Position numbers and translations under genes: made by a program. Positions 62,706 through 64,000 of a stretch of DNA of 64,000 nucleotides are shown in pieces. The stretch is taken from assembly GCF_018128285.1 (NCBI RefSeq), contig NZ_CP072380.1:1302001-1366000 (forward strand). The letters run 5' to 3'. Source of the stretch: Atopobium sp. oral taxon 416 (GTDB lineage Bacteria > Actinomycetota > Coriobacteriia > Coriobacteriales > Atopobiaceae). Numbering within the stretch: the stretch's first letter is position 1; each line of letters opens with the position of its first letter. The notes beneath the pieces are model-generated. The model searched no databases and was not told where the DNA came from. It saw nothing but the letters and a program-made list of their open reading frames with translations.

Positions 62706-63866
62706 ATGCCGAACGCGCGCAAGCGGGCACACGTCAATCAAAGGCCGAGAGGAAATACGTACAGATCCCCATCCCCTCAGAAGATCGGTGCGGATGAGAA
62801 CAAGAGCCGTGCCGCCAAAGGCATGCTCTTTATCATTGCAGTCGTGGGCATCTATGTCCTCTACCTTGTGATTAGCGGGCAGATGGGCACGTTTCTCGAT
62901 TCGATGCACCACGTCTCAACCCCGTGGATCATTGGGGCAATCATCTGCTACTGCCTCTACTACGTGGCAGGCGTCTCTTCCTATGCGGTGGCGGTATGGC
63001 TCGACCATGACTCTCCGGTTGGCATCCGTGACCTGATGAGCGTGGAGGCCTCCGGTGCTTTCTTCGGCAACCTGACCCCAGCGCAGATCGGATCGGCTCC
63101 TGCACAGATCCTGCGTCTCACCAATGCGGGCTTGGATGCAGGTGAGGCGACGGGTACCCAGCTGACCCGTGCGCTTATGCTCCAAATAGCTTCAGTTACC
63201 TACAGCCTCATCGTCCTGCTGATCGGATTCATTTCATTCCGCGCCATCTACGGCAATCTGATCTTCCTGGCGCTCGTCGCCTGGGTGATCGGCTTCCTGA
63301 TGATCTTTGCTCAGATCGCAGTGTGCGTCTTTCCGAACCAAGTGATGAAATTCGGTAACGCTGCAGTGAAGACCTTAAGCAAGCGGGGTTGGCTCAAGAA
63401 CTACTCGACTGCCTACAACTTCGTGAACAATGAGGTAGGGGAGCTCTCTGCAGCCTTCCAGCGCGCGACGCAGTCCCACCAGGGTCTCTTCGTTACACTC
63501 GTTATCGACTTCATTCAGCTGACTCTGCTCTACATGATTCCTTGGTTCATCGCGAATGCTTTTGGATGTGACATCAATCCGATCGTCTCCCTCGAGCTCT
63601 GTGCCCTGGTCCAGATGGTCGGTGCGGCAGTGCCCCTGCCGGGCGGTACCGGCGGCGTCGACTTGGCCTGGAACATCTTCTTTGGTCCTACCTTTGGGAG
63701 CCTGACGATGGCAGGATTCATCATGTGGCGTTTCATAGCCTACATCGGTCCGATCTTCTTGGCGATCCCGTTTCTCAACCTGCATTCCCACTCAACCCAG
63801 TCGCTCTATCAGCGCTGGAACGACATCACACACGGCGTGAAGTCAAAGGAATCCCCATTTAAGTAG
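62706..63866 (+). CDS. Lysylphosphatidylglycerol synthase transmembrane-domain-like (UPF0104/YbhN) flippase family protein
   Basis: The 386-residue protein has a basic N-terminus of about 38 residues and then about seven or eight hydrophobic helices. It contains family segments such as SVEASGAFFGNLTPAQIGSA and GAAVPLPGGTGGVDLAW, where the P-x-P-G-G-x-G motif is conserved. Relatives are the membrane half of MprF, which flips aminoacylated lipids, and stand-alone YbhN proteins linked to lipid movement. It lacks the synthase domain, so it probably moves rather than makes a lipid. ATG 62706 follows AGAGGAG. An IS5-group end lies just after it. Confidence 0.85.
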   Translation: MPNARKRAHVNQRPRGNTYRSPSPQKIGADENKSRAAKGMLFIIAVVGIYVLYLVISGQMGTFLDSMHHVSTPWIIGAIICYCLYYVAGVSSYAVAVWLDHDSPVGIRDLMSVEASGAFFGNLTPAQIGSAPAQILRLTNAGLDAGEATGTQLTRALMLQIASVTYSLIVLLIGFISFRAIYGNLIFLALVAWVIGFLMIFAQIAVCVFPNQVMKFGNAAVKTLSKRGWLKNYSTAYNFVNNEVGELSAAFQRATQSHQGLFVTLVIDFIQLTLLYMIPWFIANAFGCDINPIVSLELCALVQMVGAAVPLPGGTGGVDLAWNIFFGPTFGSLTMAGFIMWRFIAYIGPIFLAIPFLNLHSHSTQSLYQRWNDITHGVKSKESPFK

Positions 63867-63885
63867 TCTGAGTGGTGCAGACTAG

Positions 63886-64000
63886 GGAAACGATGATTAA
63901 TTCGGCTCGATGAGATCGCTGGGGCCACACGCTGTATGCCATCGGCTTAAAATGTCTTGAACCACACAGTGCCCATACCCACATAGATACCTATCTGTCT
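63886..64000 (+). mobile_element. Left end of a further IS5-group element, running off the window
   Basis: CTAG at 63882-63885 is followed by GGAAACGATGATTAAT and then by sequence nearly identical to the left end of copy A as far as the window edge. It has the same orientation as copy A. Confidence 0.8.

Overview
The window looks like chromosomal DNA of an anaerobic, peptide- and amino-acid-using actinobacterium of the class Coriobacteriia (Atopobium/Olsenella-like). This is inferred from the gene set (paired PepC aminopeptidases, C69 dipeptidase, M32 carboxypeptidase, presequence-protease-like M16C peptidase, hydroxylamine reductase, 2-hydroxyacyl-CoA dehydratase-type Fe-S proteins), from the moderately high GC of the core genes, and from frequent GTG/TTG starts behind strong GGAGG sites. 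I recognise no gene that fixes the species.

Layout. 1-9.5 kb: a transposase remnant, then a minus-strand operon (M16C protease, dehydratase D-component-like protein, fused dehydratase/activator ATPase), a universal stress protein, uppP and a U32 protein. 9.6-12 kb: an IS1634-type element with a 26-bp target duplication, inserted just upstream of a small membrane-protein gene. 12.2-19 kb: pcrA, an MscS channel, luxS, mtn, a nitrilase-family gene and a DUF349 gene. 19.3-22 kb: IS1595- and IS5-type remnants flanking a gene-free stretch of about 660 bp that folds as a large structured RNA and ends in a strong terminator. 22-34.6 kb: housekeeping and metabolic genes (YdcF-like, EamA/LysR, macro domain, murI, cysK, cysE, DAHP synthase, GtrA, HAD, C69 dipeptidase). 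34.7-40 kb: a YbjN-like gene with a switch-like 5' leader, an ISL3 relic, an AT-rich encapsulated-ferritin-like gene, and an IS5-group element nested inside an IS1595-like element. 40-45.3 kb: a five-gene branched-chain amino-acid ABC transporter preceded by a 20-codon leader ORF rich in Val/Leu/Ile codons. 45.4-52.9 kb: IS4 relic, dtd, M32 carboxypeptidase, IS1595/IS5/IS30 relics and a large gene of unknown function. 53-64 kb: hcp, IS3/IS110 relics, two pepC paralogues, cca, a GNAT gene, tRNA-Gln and tRNA-Glu, a flippase-like membrane protein, and the start of another IS5-group copy.

How the genes fit together. The liv transporter, the peptidases and the cysteine pathway (cysE makes O-acetylserine, cysK turns it into cysteine) describe a peptide-fed anaerobe. 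luxS and mtn together recycle S-adenosylhomocysteine and produce AI-2. hcp handles NO/hydroxylamine stress. Almost every insertion sequence is decayed by stops or frameshifts, so the accessory stretches are an IS graveyard rather than an active island.

The best candidates for undescribed biology are regulatory RNAs: the large RNA at 20331-20996, the liv leader at about 40170-40290, the alternative-pairing leader of the YbjN-like gene (34703-34872), and a hairpin that encloses the DAHP synthase ribosome-binding site and start codon (30536-30572).
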